In this document: piece after piece, positions 1 through 10,992 of the stretch
How positions within the stretch are numbered: the first letter of the stretch is position 1
How the letters are laid out: every line of letters starts with the position of its first letter
DNA from: Theropithecus gelada
Lineage: Eukaryota; Chordata; Mammalia; Primates; Cercopithecidae
Direction: 5' to 3'
Length of the DNA: 64,000 bases
NCBI RefSeq assembly: GCF_003255815.1
Contig: NC_037689.1
Location: 147,793,194-147,857,193 of the forward strand
Position numbers and translations under genes: made by a program
Notes under the pieces: model-generated
Database searches by the model: none
Told to the model about the DNA's origin: nothing
The model's input: the letters and a program-made list of their open reading frames with translations, nothing else

Positions 1-544
1 CCTCCTAGAAAGGAGGACCGAGTGCTTTATCTCTTAAACATACTTGTGTTATGCACTTTTTGGGTATGAGGTTTGGAGCTCCCACAGAAGGGAGGGCACA
101 GCTGCTGACATGAAGGAATTTCAAAGGGCAGCAGGGAGGTTGCCACATCACAGTATGGTCTGTGGCAGCCATAGCCCAGGATTCCCTAACCTGGAAGTGC
201 CTCAAAAGAAAGAGTCTAGGTTTGTTTCACTTCCTGCTGGATCCCCAGTGCAACACTTGGCAAAGGCAGGCAGGAACTGGGGCTGTCCAACCTTGTTCCT
301 ATGTGGGAATGCACCTCAAAGATCAAGAAGCAGGGCTCTGGCAAGATCAAGGTTGTAGGAGGCCATTCCCAGCCTCCTCCTGCTCTTCAGCCCACTCCAT
401 GAGCAGTACCTCTGGCAGCTATTGCCTCCACCACGCCCTTCTTCCACATTCAGCTGAAGGGCTTCCCCCTGCGAGCAAGACATACATACCCAGCCATGGG
501 CTTGGGGGCAAAAATAACAGTCTGGACACCAATAAGCCAGATCC
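1..544. other. Unassigned unique-looking sequence
   Basis: I recognise no repeat or gene here. The open frames crossing this stretch, including one running from 162 to 707, have no recognisable domain. The longest ends inside an MIR relic, which argues against coding. Confidence 0.5.
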
Positions 545-712
545 AGAGGGCTTTATGATCCTTTCATATGTATTCCTTCAGTCTCACAATCATTCTGCCA
601 GGCAGAGGATATTAAACCTCCACATGAGGAAACTGAGGTTAAATGAGGCTAAGCCCCTCACTCCAGATCACGGGTCTAGAAAGTGGTGGTGGAGGACTGG
701 AATTTGAACGTA
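545..712 (-). mobile_element. MIR SINE fragment
   Basis: The block resembles the reverse complement of the MIR consensus. It has the 'atgaggaaactgaggtt' core, then a degraded 'aagtggtggtgga..ggaatttgaac' matching the usual 'aagtggcagagc..ggatttgaacc' stretch. MIR is an ancient tRNA-derived SINE shared by mammals. The copy is diverged and has no function that I can see. Confidence 0.75.
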
Positions 713-2700
713 TGTTTGGCTGAGTCCTGAATAGTGCCTCAGTCATGGACTCCCATGGGACCACTTCCTTCCAATGTACTGGAGTAGCTAAAGCCCCTGG
801 GAGGACCCAGCAAGTGCCAACCAAATAGGAAACCATCTTGGTGATGCCTAAGGAAGGTAAGGTGCAGCAAGCTAGGTGGAAAGGTCTGAGAGCATCTAGC
901 ATCTATTTCTTCTTAGGTCAACACTGGTCATCAGAATTAGCCTTCCAGTTGCTTCCTCACATGGAGGCTAAATGATTTTGTGGCTCTCCTCTCCAGCTGA
1001 AGAATGAGGATAGGGGCAGATCCAGCTGTGGTGTCCTGAGTGACTGCCTTGTCCAGGACAGGGCCATCTCCCTGGCAAGGATATCCTGGGAGAGCAGAAT
1101 TTCCTATGGGATGAACCCTTTTCCCTCTCCAGGGACACCCAGGCCCCAAAGCCTGTAAGTGCACAAGGCATGCACGAGGAGCACCCGGGGCTTTGGATTG
1201 AGGACAAAGACTCCATGGGAGGCTCCTCTCTCTCCCCGTCTCTGGTGCCGGCTTCCTTGTGCTTCCTCACTGTTCAGTGCAAACCTTAATTGAAATCAAG
1301 TTCTCTTCTTTTTGTCAAGTGATGGAGCAACCTGGCTTTTCAGCCACTCATTTTATTTGTACTGTAAATGTTTGTTTTAATGAGACCTGATGTGAAGTTG
1401 GAATTGATAAGGATGTGAGCTGACATTTGATTTATAAGGGCAGGGAAAGGGACACACTTGTAATTGAGGCTACCAGGGACCGCTGGTTTGGTGTCCTGGG
1501 CTAGCTGCTTCGAGGCAGAGGTCAGACTAGCTCACGTGTAGTCCAAAGTCACTGAACAAGGGGCTATTTCTTGACAAGTGCCTGACACATTGAACTTCCA
1601 TGAGGCTTCCCCACTTCCAGCTGTGGAATAAGGAGTGTATTTGCACAGGAATTCAGTAAGCTGTGGGCCGTTTCCACTGTCTTGTGTCTCCTCACAGAAG
1701 GTCTGTAGCATGGGCAAATGGGGATTTCTCTAAACAGGACAAAGCATTTATTTGCCACCCTTGACTGTAATCAATCAAAGGGAAACAGGAAACTATTGTA
1801 AAGTGTCAAATATCAATTAATGAATGTGGTATTGGTTTTGGAGATCAGACTCTCCCACTTCCTCACTTGGGGTTGTTCTGCACATGGGTTGGTTTGCACT
1901 TCAGTGGCACCTGTTGATAACTCAAAGTGTGTCTTGCCCATCTCTGATTTTGCAAACATCACCTCTGACGTGTGGACACTGAGCTGGCCAGGCCAGAAAC
2001 CTGATGTGATGCCAAATCCTTTTCACTTTTTGAGAGTCAGTGAAATCACTTTCCCAAAATGCAACTGTTACCTTTCTTGTCCCCATGTTGCTTCACATAA
2101 CAACTTAGTATCTTTCATTGACTTAGACAAATGGCCTCAGGTATCTTAGGAGCTCCCTCTTGCCCTGAGCTGGGTGTGGAAGTGAATTCAGGTGGTGGCT
2201 TATGAACCTTCCTGACTTTTAACCCCAAGTTGGACCCCAACGCTCCTCTTGGGTTGTCTATGAGTGACCAGGAGAGGTAACAAGGCTCAGGTGTGCTCTT
2301 TGCTGTGCGATTCTCAGGAAGGTAGAGGCAGAGAATCAGGGTGAAACCAAAACCAGCCCCACCTGGGGCAGGAAGCAGGGGCCCACCGCGTGTGCCTGGG
2401 CACCAGGACCGACCAGGAGAACCAAATATGCGCCTTTAACACAGAGGGGAAAACCAAGAGGGCAACTCAGTGTCATTTAGTGCCAGTGGGAATTGGAAGG
2501 AGGAGAAGGTGACAAAAACAGAGTGCCCCAGCTTATTTAGCTGTTAAATGTGGCAAACAGAGACATGGTCACTGAGATTTTCTTTTGCTTTTTCCTTCTA
2601 CTTAAAATGCCAAAGAGATTATAAAAATGTGAAAAACAGGCAAAAATAGTCAAGAACTAGTGTGCTTTATTCTGTCTAAGAAATGTATGTTCTCTTTTAG
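713..2700. other. Unassigned unique-looking sequence
   Basis: No repeat family is recognised with confidence. The part around 1290-1460 is AT-rich with forkhead-like 'tgtttgt' strings and no obvious repeat, so it might be conserved non-coding DNA. That is only an impression. Confidence 0.4.
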
Positions 2701-2887
2701 GCATTTGTCCGCAGGGTCCCCCAAGGTTTGTCACATTACATTGGTGGAGATTGTGGAGCTGATTTGCACGGGACCTTCATGGCTGGGAGCCAGAGTAACG
2801 CCACCTCTGGAGTCACCCATATTTCCGGGAGTCCAAATGGCATGTTCTTTTCGGGGGCAGGTTTGGGGGATGACAGGTCATATGCAT
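2701..2887 (+). other. Candidate exon (unproven)
   Basis: The segment is preceded by a good splice-acceptor string ('tgttctcttttag', ending at 2700) and followed by a strong donor (gtgagt from 2888). One frame is open for all 62 codons. It is closed by TAG directly upstream (2698-2700) and TAG just inside the presumed intron (2891-2893), so the open stretch almost coincides with the exon-like block. The block keeps several CpGs (about 2715, 2768, 2798, 2826 and 2852) while flanking DNA has few. The hypothetical peptide is rich in Gly, Ser and Asp and matches nothing I know. An open frame of this length can arise by chance. Confidence 0.2.
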
Positions 2888-3269
2888 GTGAGTAGTGCTA
2901 GAATTTTCCAGAGGAAATAAGAATACCTCTCGAATTATTAGAGTGTTGACTCTACAATCATTTTTCTCCATTTTCAATATCAACTTTGACAAGGAAGATT
3001 TGCTTATACTCTCACATAACTCAGCCTCAGTAAATTAGAACTGTCAAATTGACTCTCTCAGCACTATACAGTTTGCTGTATTTTTGACACCTGTTCTGTG
3101 ACAGGGAGGGGACTGTTGCACGTAAATAGCTGGAAACGCCAGTTATTAAGCAATAGATCAGTGCTGTCTTCTAGGTGGCATTTGGCTTTGTGGGTGGTGG
3201 GTTTCTTGAGGGTGTGCAGGTTGGATCCTGGATTCTCCCTACTCGCCCTTACTGCCAGCCCCACCACCA
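2888..3269. other. Unassigned unique-looking sequence
   Basis: I see no recognisable gene or repeat. The sequence is AT-rich at first and then turns into the L2 relic that follows. Confidence 0.4.
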
Positions 3270-3560
3270 TCATCTCAGAGAACCGTCATGATCTCTGGTC
3301 TCTCCCCCTGCTCCAGCCTCCTCACTGGTTTCCTTCTGTCCAGACAGGCACTCTGAGAGCAAGGTTCCTTGAGCCCACATCTGACTGTAATTTCCCTGCC
3401 CAGAACCCTTCCATTGCTTCCCATTGTTGATGGGATAAAGGCCCAACCGCCCTGATCCAGTTCCCACCCATCCACCAGTCAGGAGGCACCCCCTACTTCC
3501 TCTATGTTAACCGCTGCAGGCACTGCCCTTGGCCACAGTCACTTACAGGGCTCATCCAAC
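3270..3560 (+). mobile_element. L2 LINE 3' region fragment
   Basis: The order of phrases matches the L2 3' region. It runs 'cagcctcctcactggtttcc' (about 3315), 'ccattgcttcccattg' (about 3411), 'gggataaaggcccaa' (about 3431), then 'ctgatccagttcc'. L2 is an ancient CR1-clade LINE that is inactive in primates. No reverse-transcriptase coding sequence remains. Confidence 0.65.
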
Positions 3561-3724
3561 TGAGCACCCCTGTCACATGCACCCCAAGGGGTCACTAGAA
3601 CCATGACTCTTCTCCATCTTGTTCTCCAGGGAGGGGACTCAACCTGATTCCAACAGGCCAGGAGCAAAGCTGGATGTCCTTCTCAGCTCTTTAAGAATTG
3701 CCCCTGTGTTTGTCATTACAGTTG
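3561..3724. other. Unassigned spacer
   Basis: Short unique-looking spacer between an L2 and an MIR relic. Nothing is recognised. Confidence 0.4.
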
Positions 3725-3835
3725 TGATCAAAGCCAAGTTAATTCCTTTCTCTATGTCTCTGTTTCCTCATCTGTGGAATCAGAATACAATAATAGTGTT
3801 TACTTATAGAGGTTGTTGCTCTCTCCTCTTCCTAG
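3725..3835 (+). mobile_element. MIR SINE fragment
   Basis: The stretch 'tctgtttcctcatctgtgga' followed by 'aatacaataatagtgtttac' and 'agaggttgttg' follows the MIR right half (cctcagtttcctcatctgtaaa, then ataatagtacctac, then agggttgttg). Confidence 0.6.
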
Positions 3836-4544
3836 ACTGTTTGGGTGGATAATTGCTAAGGCTCAGGGATTTTTTTTCCCATTTACTTTATACTACATTT
3901 TTGTTAATTCAGCTTCTGCCTGTGCATGCAGTCAGAACTTCTTGTGTCACTGCAAATCTTTTTGATTCATCATATGCTGAACTGGACACTTTGTCATCTC
4001 ACTACAGTCCCTTAGCAAGAGAACTGGGTTTCTCCCACAACCCAGCAACTACTGGGGCCCTGGAAGGCCCATGGAAGGCCCTTTCTTCAAGATGTATATG
4101 GTGGTCTGCTCCATGGGGGATGTGGCTGGGGCGTCTAAGACTGAGGACAGTGCAGGCACATGTGTGACCAAGGCTTGCTCCCCTCCCCTTCCTGGCCCTC
4201 CGGTGCCCTTGACAGAGACTCATTTGGAAGACACTGGACTGAGCTCATGAGACAGGCACAGCCTTCTTGGTATAACCCTCCAAAGCCAGGCTCAAGGTCA
4301 ACTGCTGTTGGGTCCGTGGGATTTGGATCACTCTCTCCCATCTCAAATCTTACCTTCTCTGCTGCCCACAGAACATTCCTCCCCCTGCTGCTTGCTCTGC
4401 CCTCCTCTGGGGTGCCTGCTGCCTTCTATTACTTCCCTTGGTCCAGTGGTGCTGAACCAGCTCGGGTGGAAACTGCTGGCTTCCTGGGGGACACAGCATT
4501 GGAAATGGAAAGCCAGGGAACTCCAGGGAAAACTACATTGGTGG
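3836..4544. other. Unassigned unique-looking sequence
   Basis: No gene or clear repeat is recognised. Several open frames cross this stretch on both strands and run into the CA-rich repeat downstream, which makes them unlikely to be real genes. Confidence 0.4.
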
Positions 4545-4735
4545 AATATGTGTATGCAATAATACACATGCAAAAACATGCACAGAGGTGCACACACATG
4601 CACATACACACAAACGCATGCATGCAATCAGACACATGCCCACAGATGCACATACACTCATGCCCATGCATTTTTACACTTGCACACATGCATGTACACA
4701 CACATGTACACAGGCACATGTGTTCACACCCCCAG
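4545..4735. repeat. Degenerate CA/TG-rich simple repeat
   Basis: About 190 bases of imperfect 'acacatgca'-like units ('cacatgca', 'gcacacacatgcac', 'atgtacacacacatgtacac'), with several ATGCAT/TGCATGCA palindromic nodes. Apparent His/Thr-rich or Cys/Val-rich frames through it are low-complexity artefacts. Alternating purine-pyrimidine sequence of this sort can form Z-DNA; that is general knowledge, not shown here. Confidence 0.85.
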
Positions 4736-5342
4736 CCAGCCTCATCTTTGCATCTCTGTGCTTTGTGAGTTGGCAGCTACTGCTCCCCTTATCCTCCAAT
4801 CCAACATCCCCTGCCATAGGACCCCAGCCCAGCTCCTACAGTCTACAGGAGGGATAGCTAATGGTCTCTTCTACCTCTTTGCAGGCCCATTCCCAAAGGG
4901 TCTGGCCTTGGGTGTGATTTATCTCCGTTTTCTTTGAGCGTTGATATTGTCCTACCTCTGCCATCAAGCTGAGCCCCATTGGGCAGAATCAGGGAACTGC
5001 TTGAATGGTCTGATATCATTTCATAGCCTCACCAGCAACCTGGCCTTGTTGTTTCATCATTTGGTGCCACCTTTGAGCCTGGACCGGGGGTGGCACTGCT
5101 GCCTAGGCAATTGGCTGGTAATGGCAGGCTGCTCCTACCCTCACTCCTGCCTGCTGAAGGAAGCCAAAAACAGAAACAGTTCAGCAATTCCTAAGCCATT
5201 GTGTCACTCTTGCAAATGTAGTCACCATGCCCATTTGAGCCCCCGACGCTTGGTCTTTTCCTTTTTGTAGCCTGGAAAAATATTTTGGTTTCCAAGCAAA
5301 ACATTTTTCCTACTGCTGTCTTTGTGAAGCACATACAGGCTT
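4736..5342. other. Unassigned unique-looking sequence
   Basis: No gene or repeat recognised. Confidence 0.4.
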
Positions 5343-5404
5343 GGGTTTTGTTTTGTTTTGTTTTGATTAGTTTATTCTAGCTTTTTTTTTTCTTTTTTTT
5401 TTTT
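5343..5404. repeat. (TTTTG)n plus poly-T low-complexity tract
   Basis: Four to five 'ttttg' units (5343-5364) are followed by a poly-T run broken by single C residues (about 5381-5404). I do not recognise a SINE body on either side, so this may be a simple repeat or the tail of a decayed retroelement. Confidence 0.7.
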
Positions 5405-5479
5405 GGAACTTCATGGAACATCCAACATCCTCCACTTTTCTGGGGCTTTGGGAGAGATGTCACTGGTGGCCTGGGAGTC

Positions 5480-5670
5480 ATGAGAAGGACTGAGTCTGAA
5501 TTCAGACTCTGCCATGTGTCATATGATCTCAGGCAAGCCAGTGAATGGACAGTACCCACCTTCAAGGCTCCTGGAGCATCGAGCCACAGAATTTGGGTGA
5601 AATCATGTTGCAAAACAGCAGTCACTACTCAGTTTTGGGTTGTTATTATCACTTATAATAATGCTTACTT
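5480..5670 (+). mobile_element. MIR SINE
   Basis: 'tctgaattcagactctgcca' and 'tatgatctcaggcaagcca' correspond to MIR 'gttcgaatcccggctctgcca' and 'tgtgaccttgggcaagtta'. The tail 'gttgttattatcacttataa' fits the MIR 3' part. It is strongly diverged. Confidence 0.55.
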
Positions 5671-6414
5671 GAGGTGAAGTGACTGTGTTTGGGGTCTGGC
5701 CTTTTGGGTCCCATCAAGATTAGCCTTCTGCTACCCTCATGCAGAGAAGGTATGTTTTGGGTTAGGGAGGCAACTCATCCTGGTCTGTTGTCTCATTTGA
5801 GTGGCTGCTCAGAAACCCTGACCTGGCTCAGATAAACACTCTGACATCCCGAACTTGAGATTGTTTTTGCAGGGAGCAGTGAGAAGCTGAGTCCCACTTT
5901 CATGGGTGCCTATCTGGTTCCAGTGTACATAGTCCTATGCTGGCCCAGATTCCTTCCAGGGCTTTCTGTGGGGATCTAGGAGGACACTAAGACCACAGAG
6001 CTTCAGGCTAGCTTTGCCCAGTGTGCCTCTAGTTCTAAGAGCCAAGCCTTTGCCATGAGATTTTGTTATATTCTGTGGGATCCTGTGCTAGTTGTCCCTA
6101 ACCCCCTCTGAACCCATCAGGGCCTCATAAGGAGCACTAATCTCAGGCCCAGCACCCACAAAGGGACCCTGCTCCCACTCCTTGCCCGGCTTGACCTGAA
6201 GTCCAATTCGTCACGTGACTCAATGGCTATACATTTCTCATTTCTATTTCTTTCAAAAAAAAGGAATGAATGATTTCAGATGCCTTTTAAAAGAGAATGT
6301 AAAAGGAGAATTTGATTGTGCTTTATTGTAAATTCGAGAGGCACTTTCACATTTATTCCAGAAAATTCCTTTTGATGTTTAATACCCACCATATGGCTGT
6401 CATAACAAGGAGGT
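5671..6414. other. Unassigned unique-looking sequence
   Basis: No gene or repeat is recognised. The AT-rich part at 6225-6400 has no obvious transposon signature and could include conserved non-coding DNA. Confidence 0.4.
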
Positions 6415-6842
6415 TGTATTAATTTGCTAGGGCTGCTGTAGCAAAGTGCCACAAAATGGTTGGCTTAAGCAACAGACATGTATTGTTTTTTATAGTTCTG
6501 GAGGCTGGAAGTCTGAGATTGAGGTGTCAGCAGGGTGAGTTTCTTAAGAGGGCTGTGAAGGAAGGATGTGTTCCAGGCCTCTCTCCTTGGCTTGTAGATG
6601 GCTGTCTTCTCCTTGTTTGTCTTCGTATCATCTTCCCTCTATATATGCCTGCGTCCAAATTTCCTCTTTCTATAAAGACACCAGTCATATTGGATTAGGG
6701 CTCACCTTAATGCCCTCAGTTTAACCTGATTACCTCTGTAAAGATCATATTTTCAAATAAGGTCACATTCTGAGATACTGGGAGTTAGGACTTCACCATA
6801 TCTTTTTGTTGGGGAAGAGAGGTCACAATTCAACCCATAACA
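6415..6842 (-). mobile_element. MLT1-type MaLR solo LTR
   Basis: In reverse orientation this is a near full-length mammalian-apparent LTR (ERVL-MaLR) of the MLT1 type. It runs from 'tgtattaatttgctagggct' through 'ttctggaggctggaagtctg', 'tataaagacaccagtcatat' and 'gagatactgggagttagg' to a terminal 'cccataaca'. The TG...CA ends are kept. No internal proviral sequence is attached, so it is a solo LTR. Confidence 0.8.
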
Positions 6843-6950
6843 GTGGCTATAAGAGCCCGGGCATCCTTAGCCTGAGTAAAGCTTCCCTCAGGTACAGAAG
6901 GCTCATTGCCTCCTCAGGGTCCCTGTGGTATTGGTTTAAGCAGCCACTCC

Positions 6951-7053
6951 AGAAAAGGGAAAGACAACATCACTGCCCTCAAAGCCCAAGAGGAGGCCTG
7001 GAAGGTGGCTCTGAGGAAAGCACAGAAGTTCAACAAGAGGCTGATGCCTGAGA
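6951..7053 (+). other. Candidate exon (unproven)
   Basis: A frame from about 6951 to 7053 has coding-like codon choice (gcc, gag, aag, gtg, ctg, aac) and would encode a Lys/Ala/Glu-rich amphipathic stretch. It ends at a perfect donor (atg|gtgagt, cut after 7053). The upstream acceptor ('agccactccag') has a poor pyrimidine tract. I recognise no protein family. It may be chance. Confidence 0.15.
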
Positions 7054-9800
7054 TGGTGAGTTCCCCTGTCTGTTCTTGGGGACCAGGGAGTGGCTCTGAG
7101 CAAGAACAATGGGCAGGAATTCAGTCTGTGGACAGTGCAGGAAAAGGCCAAAAACCAGCAGGAAGATGGGAGATATTGGATCAAACATGAAAATTCAAGA
7201 AAATCAAAATTGGGGGCACTGCTGTTTTTACCACACTGAGATTCCCAAAGTAAGAATACAGAGCAAGCTTAAATGTAGTCCCCTTAGATTTGAAATGCAA
7301 AGCATTTGATGGAAAGCTTAGAACAGCCTGGTGATGTTCTTGTGGTCTTGAGTCAAGGTGGATGGATTTGGTTTGAGTGAGAAGTAGTAAGATGCTCAAT
7401 GCAGTGTCTATCTGCTGGGAAGCAGCTGGTGAAGTTTCTCATTGGTGGTGCTTCTCCCTCTGTAAGGCACACCTGATACCCAGCCTATTTTCCGTGGGAG
7501 AAGAAGTCATTCTCCATATCCTCCTAATGATACAGGGAAACCAGGAAATAAGCTCTCTGGGACTGACCCAGGCACAGCTAACCCTACTTCCTTTGAAAAA
7601 TGATCACTTCTTTCTGTGACATGAGTTTACAGTGTTGCTAGATCTTTATGCCCATTTAAAAGGACCCAAACCGCAGAAGGAGCACATTGAAATGTGCTTC
7701 ATATATACCGCAAACAATTTGAAAATAAATTGAAAATGTCTCTCCTAAACTTGTTCTACAGTAGTTGAGATAATGACTTTTCTTTCCCTTAACCAATAAC
7801 AATGCTGAGATCTTCTCCTTTGCAAGAACTTGATCTAAATTCAGAAGCTAGGCAGCCACCATAATAGCTGGGTTCTCACATTGATGTTTCTCTTGTTTCT
7901 GTTGCTTTTTCCTCTGGGAGGAACTCATTCAGAAGCTCTCCTGGTTCTCTTGGGGTTGAGGCTGAATTCACTTCTGACCTATTTTGGCCTTTTAACATGG
8001 CATACGATGAGCACGGCCTACATGGCACTGCCAAACCAAACCAGCAAGTACAGCCTTTTGGTGGGAAAGGGGTGGCTCAAGACGGAGGACCTATGGGGCA
8101 TCTTTGGCAAAGCACCAGCTTTAATTTGCTTTTGTATCTGGCAGAGACTGGAGTGGCCCTAGCATCCTTCAAACCACAAACACATACTTGTGCACACTCC
8201 AGGGACAGACCCAGGCCACAAGAGGTCTGTGGTGACAAAAGTCCCAACTCTCTGGCTGATGTGGACACTGGCTGCTTAATCTTATTAGCCAGGGAGATCC
8301 AGCTAAAGGCAAGTTTGGGCAGAGAAGCAACAGTCACTGAGATGGACAGGTATTTTTCAGGTAGTCCAGGTGCTTTAGAGATTGTAGCATGAAGTTGTAA
8401 GAAATATGCTACTCTCCCAACATCTAGTACTATTTGCCAGCTAACATTGACATTGACCAGAGGCTGGATTTTGGGCACAGTCTGTTGGTACTTTGTTGTC
8501 ATCATCAGCATATGATGATGGTGGTTTCTCAACTCAGGGTCTTGTTTGGCAACTCCTTTTCAACATAGGCACTTCTCTTTTTCAGGTAGGCACTATTAGA
8601 GCCTGGCCGATCTTGTGACAGACAAACAAGTCCCCTGCTAGGAGACACATGAACTTGTGAGTCAGTTCACTAACACTTAGTCTATGGGGAATGAACTCTG
8701 GCGGACACCCACCCAGCTGGAGTCAACATTCTGTTTAAGTGGACTAAGCTCATTTGATGGGGCTTTGCTGTGATGGAACACGTATGTTTTGAATGTGGTT
8801 TGATTTAAATTGAAATCTAATTTGTAATGTCTCAGGGGGTAAGCCTTTCAAAACTAAGGAGAGAAACAAGATGGTTCATACTCCGTGTGAGGGATGGGAT
8901 TCTGCTCTGAGTGTTTCAGATTTTGGTGAGTTGTTTGTTTGTTGAAGGTGGCTTGCCTCTGGATGGTTGTTTTGTTTTGTTTTCACCTATTTTCCAAAGC
9001 AGATTGGGGAGAGTCTGCTTTTGACTAAAAATATTTCTAAGAGCAAATTGCTTTTGCCAGCAGTTTATGTCCTGCTTCCACCTGGTTGCCGTGACAGCAG
9101 CTGGTATTCTTGAAGGGATATTCAGGTATTGGGTATCAAGAGATGGAAGGGAGCACTAGCAAGAAAAATATCAAGTACTTTGTCTCAATTGTCACATTAT
9201 TTTAATAAAGAAAATACAAATAAATTAATCTAACAGGCTGTTGGGTTCAGATAGAAGAAACTGTACTTGCAATAAGGACACAAGAGCTCCAGGACTGAAA
9301 GGGCTTCCTGTTGGTGAAGCTACTTGCTCCTGCTGGAGAAGCAAGGGCCTCTGCAGTCCCTGGGTCTTCCCTCCATGCCCTAGGAACAGCAATGGGCAAA
9401 TCCTTCAACTTTAAGATCTGAGAAATGGCTGATTCCATGAGAGAATTTGCCTATGCCAAAAGGGATCTGCAGGTGGATAGCACTGGGCATTGGGGTGCCC
9501 TCGACTGGGCTTCTGAATCATCTGGAACATCCACAAGAAAATCAATAAAGAAGGGTTGGAATTCATTGTTAGAATCTTCCCCTACCCTGTGTGTTTGGCT
9601 TAAACCATCTACATGTCCACTGGGGAGTGACTTCCAGCCAGGAGGTAGCATCTCCAAGATCCATTATGTTTGCTTTGCTTCAGGACAAGAATGTCCTCAC
9701 CGACCAGGCTAAAGATCTGTACTGCCCAGTTCTGTATTCCACAAGTCCTGTAATATCTGCCTTCCACAACTGAGGACTGGAGAACAAATTAACTGCCAAA
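7054..9800. other. Unassigned unique-looking sequence
   Basis: Nearly 2.8 kb without a repeat family I can name. Both strands carry only short, unsupported frames. Part of it (about 8740-8900) is AT-rich with homeodomain-like 'taat' strings and may contain conserved non-coding DNA. Confidence 0.4.
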
Positions 9801-9815
9801 CCCCCCCCCCCCCCC
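9801..9815. repeat. C15 homopolymer
   Basis: Fifteen consecutive C residues. Long C/G homopolymers are rare in primate genomes and tend to be unstable and error-prone to sequence, so the exact length should be treated with caution. Confidence 0.9.
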
Positions 9816-10001
9816 AACCTATTGAAATAAGGGCCTTGGATACTTATGGTTAATATAAAATATGTTTAGTTATCCACTTATATTTTGTTTGCTTGAAGTC
9901 TTGCATTAACTCATATGATGGTGGGAGTTGAGTCGAGGGGACTTCAGTGACTGTGTTTCATGATGTTTGCTATGCCAGGATAGAAAGGGTCCTGTCTGGT
10001 A
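9816..10001. other. Unassigned spacer
   Basis: AT-rich unique-looking sequence. Nothing is recognised. Confidence 0.4.
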
Positions 10002-10035
10002 CATCTGTGCTCTTTATTTATTTATTTATTTTTTT

Positions 10036-10072
<37 letters not shown>

Positions 10073-10368
10073 AGACGGAGTCTCGCTGTGCTCCCAGGCT
10101 GGAGTGCAGTGGCGTGATCTCGGCTCACTGCAAGCTCCGCCTCCCGGGTTCACGCCATTCTCCCGCCTCAGCCTCCCAAGTAGCTGAGACTACAGGCGCC
10201 CGCCACCACGCCCGGCTAGTTTTTTGTATTTTTAGTAGAGACGGGGTTTCACCATGTTAGCCAGGATAGTCTCGATCTCCTGACCTCGTGATCCACCCGC
10301 CTCGGCCTCCCAAAGTGCTGGGATTACAGGCTTGAGCCACCGCGCCCGGCCCATCTGTGCTCTTTATT
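10002..10368 (-). mobile_element. AluY with perfect 17-bp TSD
   Basis: The complete Alu dimer lies on the minus strand. The poly-A tail reads as T-run plus 'ttta' units from 10019, and the head 'ccgggcgcggtggc' lies near 10337-10350 in reverse. The body occupies 10019-10351. Identical 17-base flanks, 'catctgtgctctttatt', occur at 10002-10018 and 10352-10368. The young-type body and perfect duplication imply a fairly recent L1-mediated insertion. Confidence 0.95.
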
Positions 10369-10992
10369 GCCTTGGAAATGGTCTGCCTCACACTGTGCCT
10401 TTGGACAAGTCCCAGATTCACCTTGGTTGTTTCCCTGAAGGTACACTAAGGTTAGATAAGAGGAGGGTTTCTCAAAGCCAGGGATGCATACTGAAGATGG
10501 ATTTTAGGTTGCATAGAAGCAGTAGTCTCTAGTTGAGCAATAGTCAACCAGACCTATAGTAGGAATGTCAGTCTCAGGTCAACTGCTTTTCAGTCCTCAG
10601 GAGACAGCAAGCCCTCTGCATCAGGTCAGTGCTACTTGTCTGGAACACTCTTCTAAACTTTGCTCATCTCCTTTTTTACCAAAGAGAAAGCAGGGTTCAG
10701 GCCCTGGACACCCACAGACACTGGGTTCTCACTGGGATTTAATATCATGGTTTAGTGTTTGTCGTGTTCATTTTTGTGGCAAGTGATATTGGTGCTTCAT
10801 TTACACAATAATGAAAAGATTCCTTTTAAAATAAGTTTAAGCAAAAGTAGTGGGTTGACCTAAAGAACACTTTTAATTAAATATTAGCACAGATGTGAGC
10901 ATGTGGAGCCTGAAATTTGGGAATCTCTGGGCCAGGTTGTTCCAGCAGTTCTCCCAGCTCTGATGCTCTGGAACTTTATGAACCAAGGGTCA
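10369..10992. other. Unassigned sequence
   Basis: No gene recognised. Parts around 10456 and 10900 vaguely resemble ancient DNA-transposon sequence but I cannot assign them. Confidence 0.35.

Noticed and set aside
162..707. 181-codon open frame on the plus strand
   Set aside because: It has no recognisable domain, its end lies in an MIR relic, and other frames overlap on both strands. Treated as chance.
4160..4768. 202-codon frame with a His/Thr-rich tail
   Set aside because: The second half is the CA-rich simple repeat read as protein. The first half has no known domain.
9967..10260. 97-codon frame with a Phe-rich stretch
   Set aside because: It is an AluY and its T-tail read in the antisense direction.
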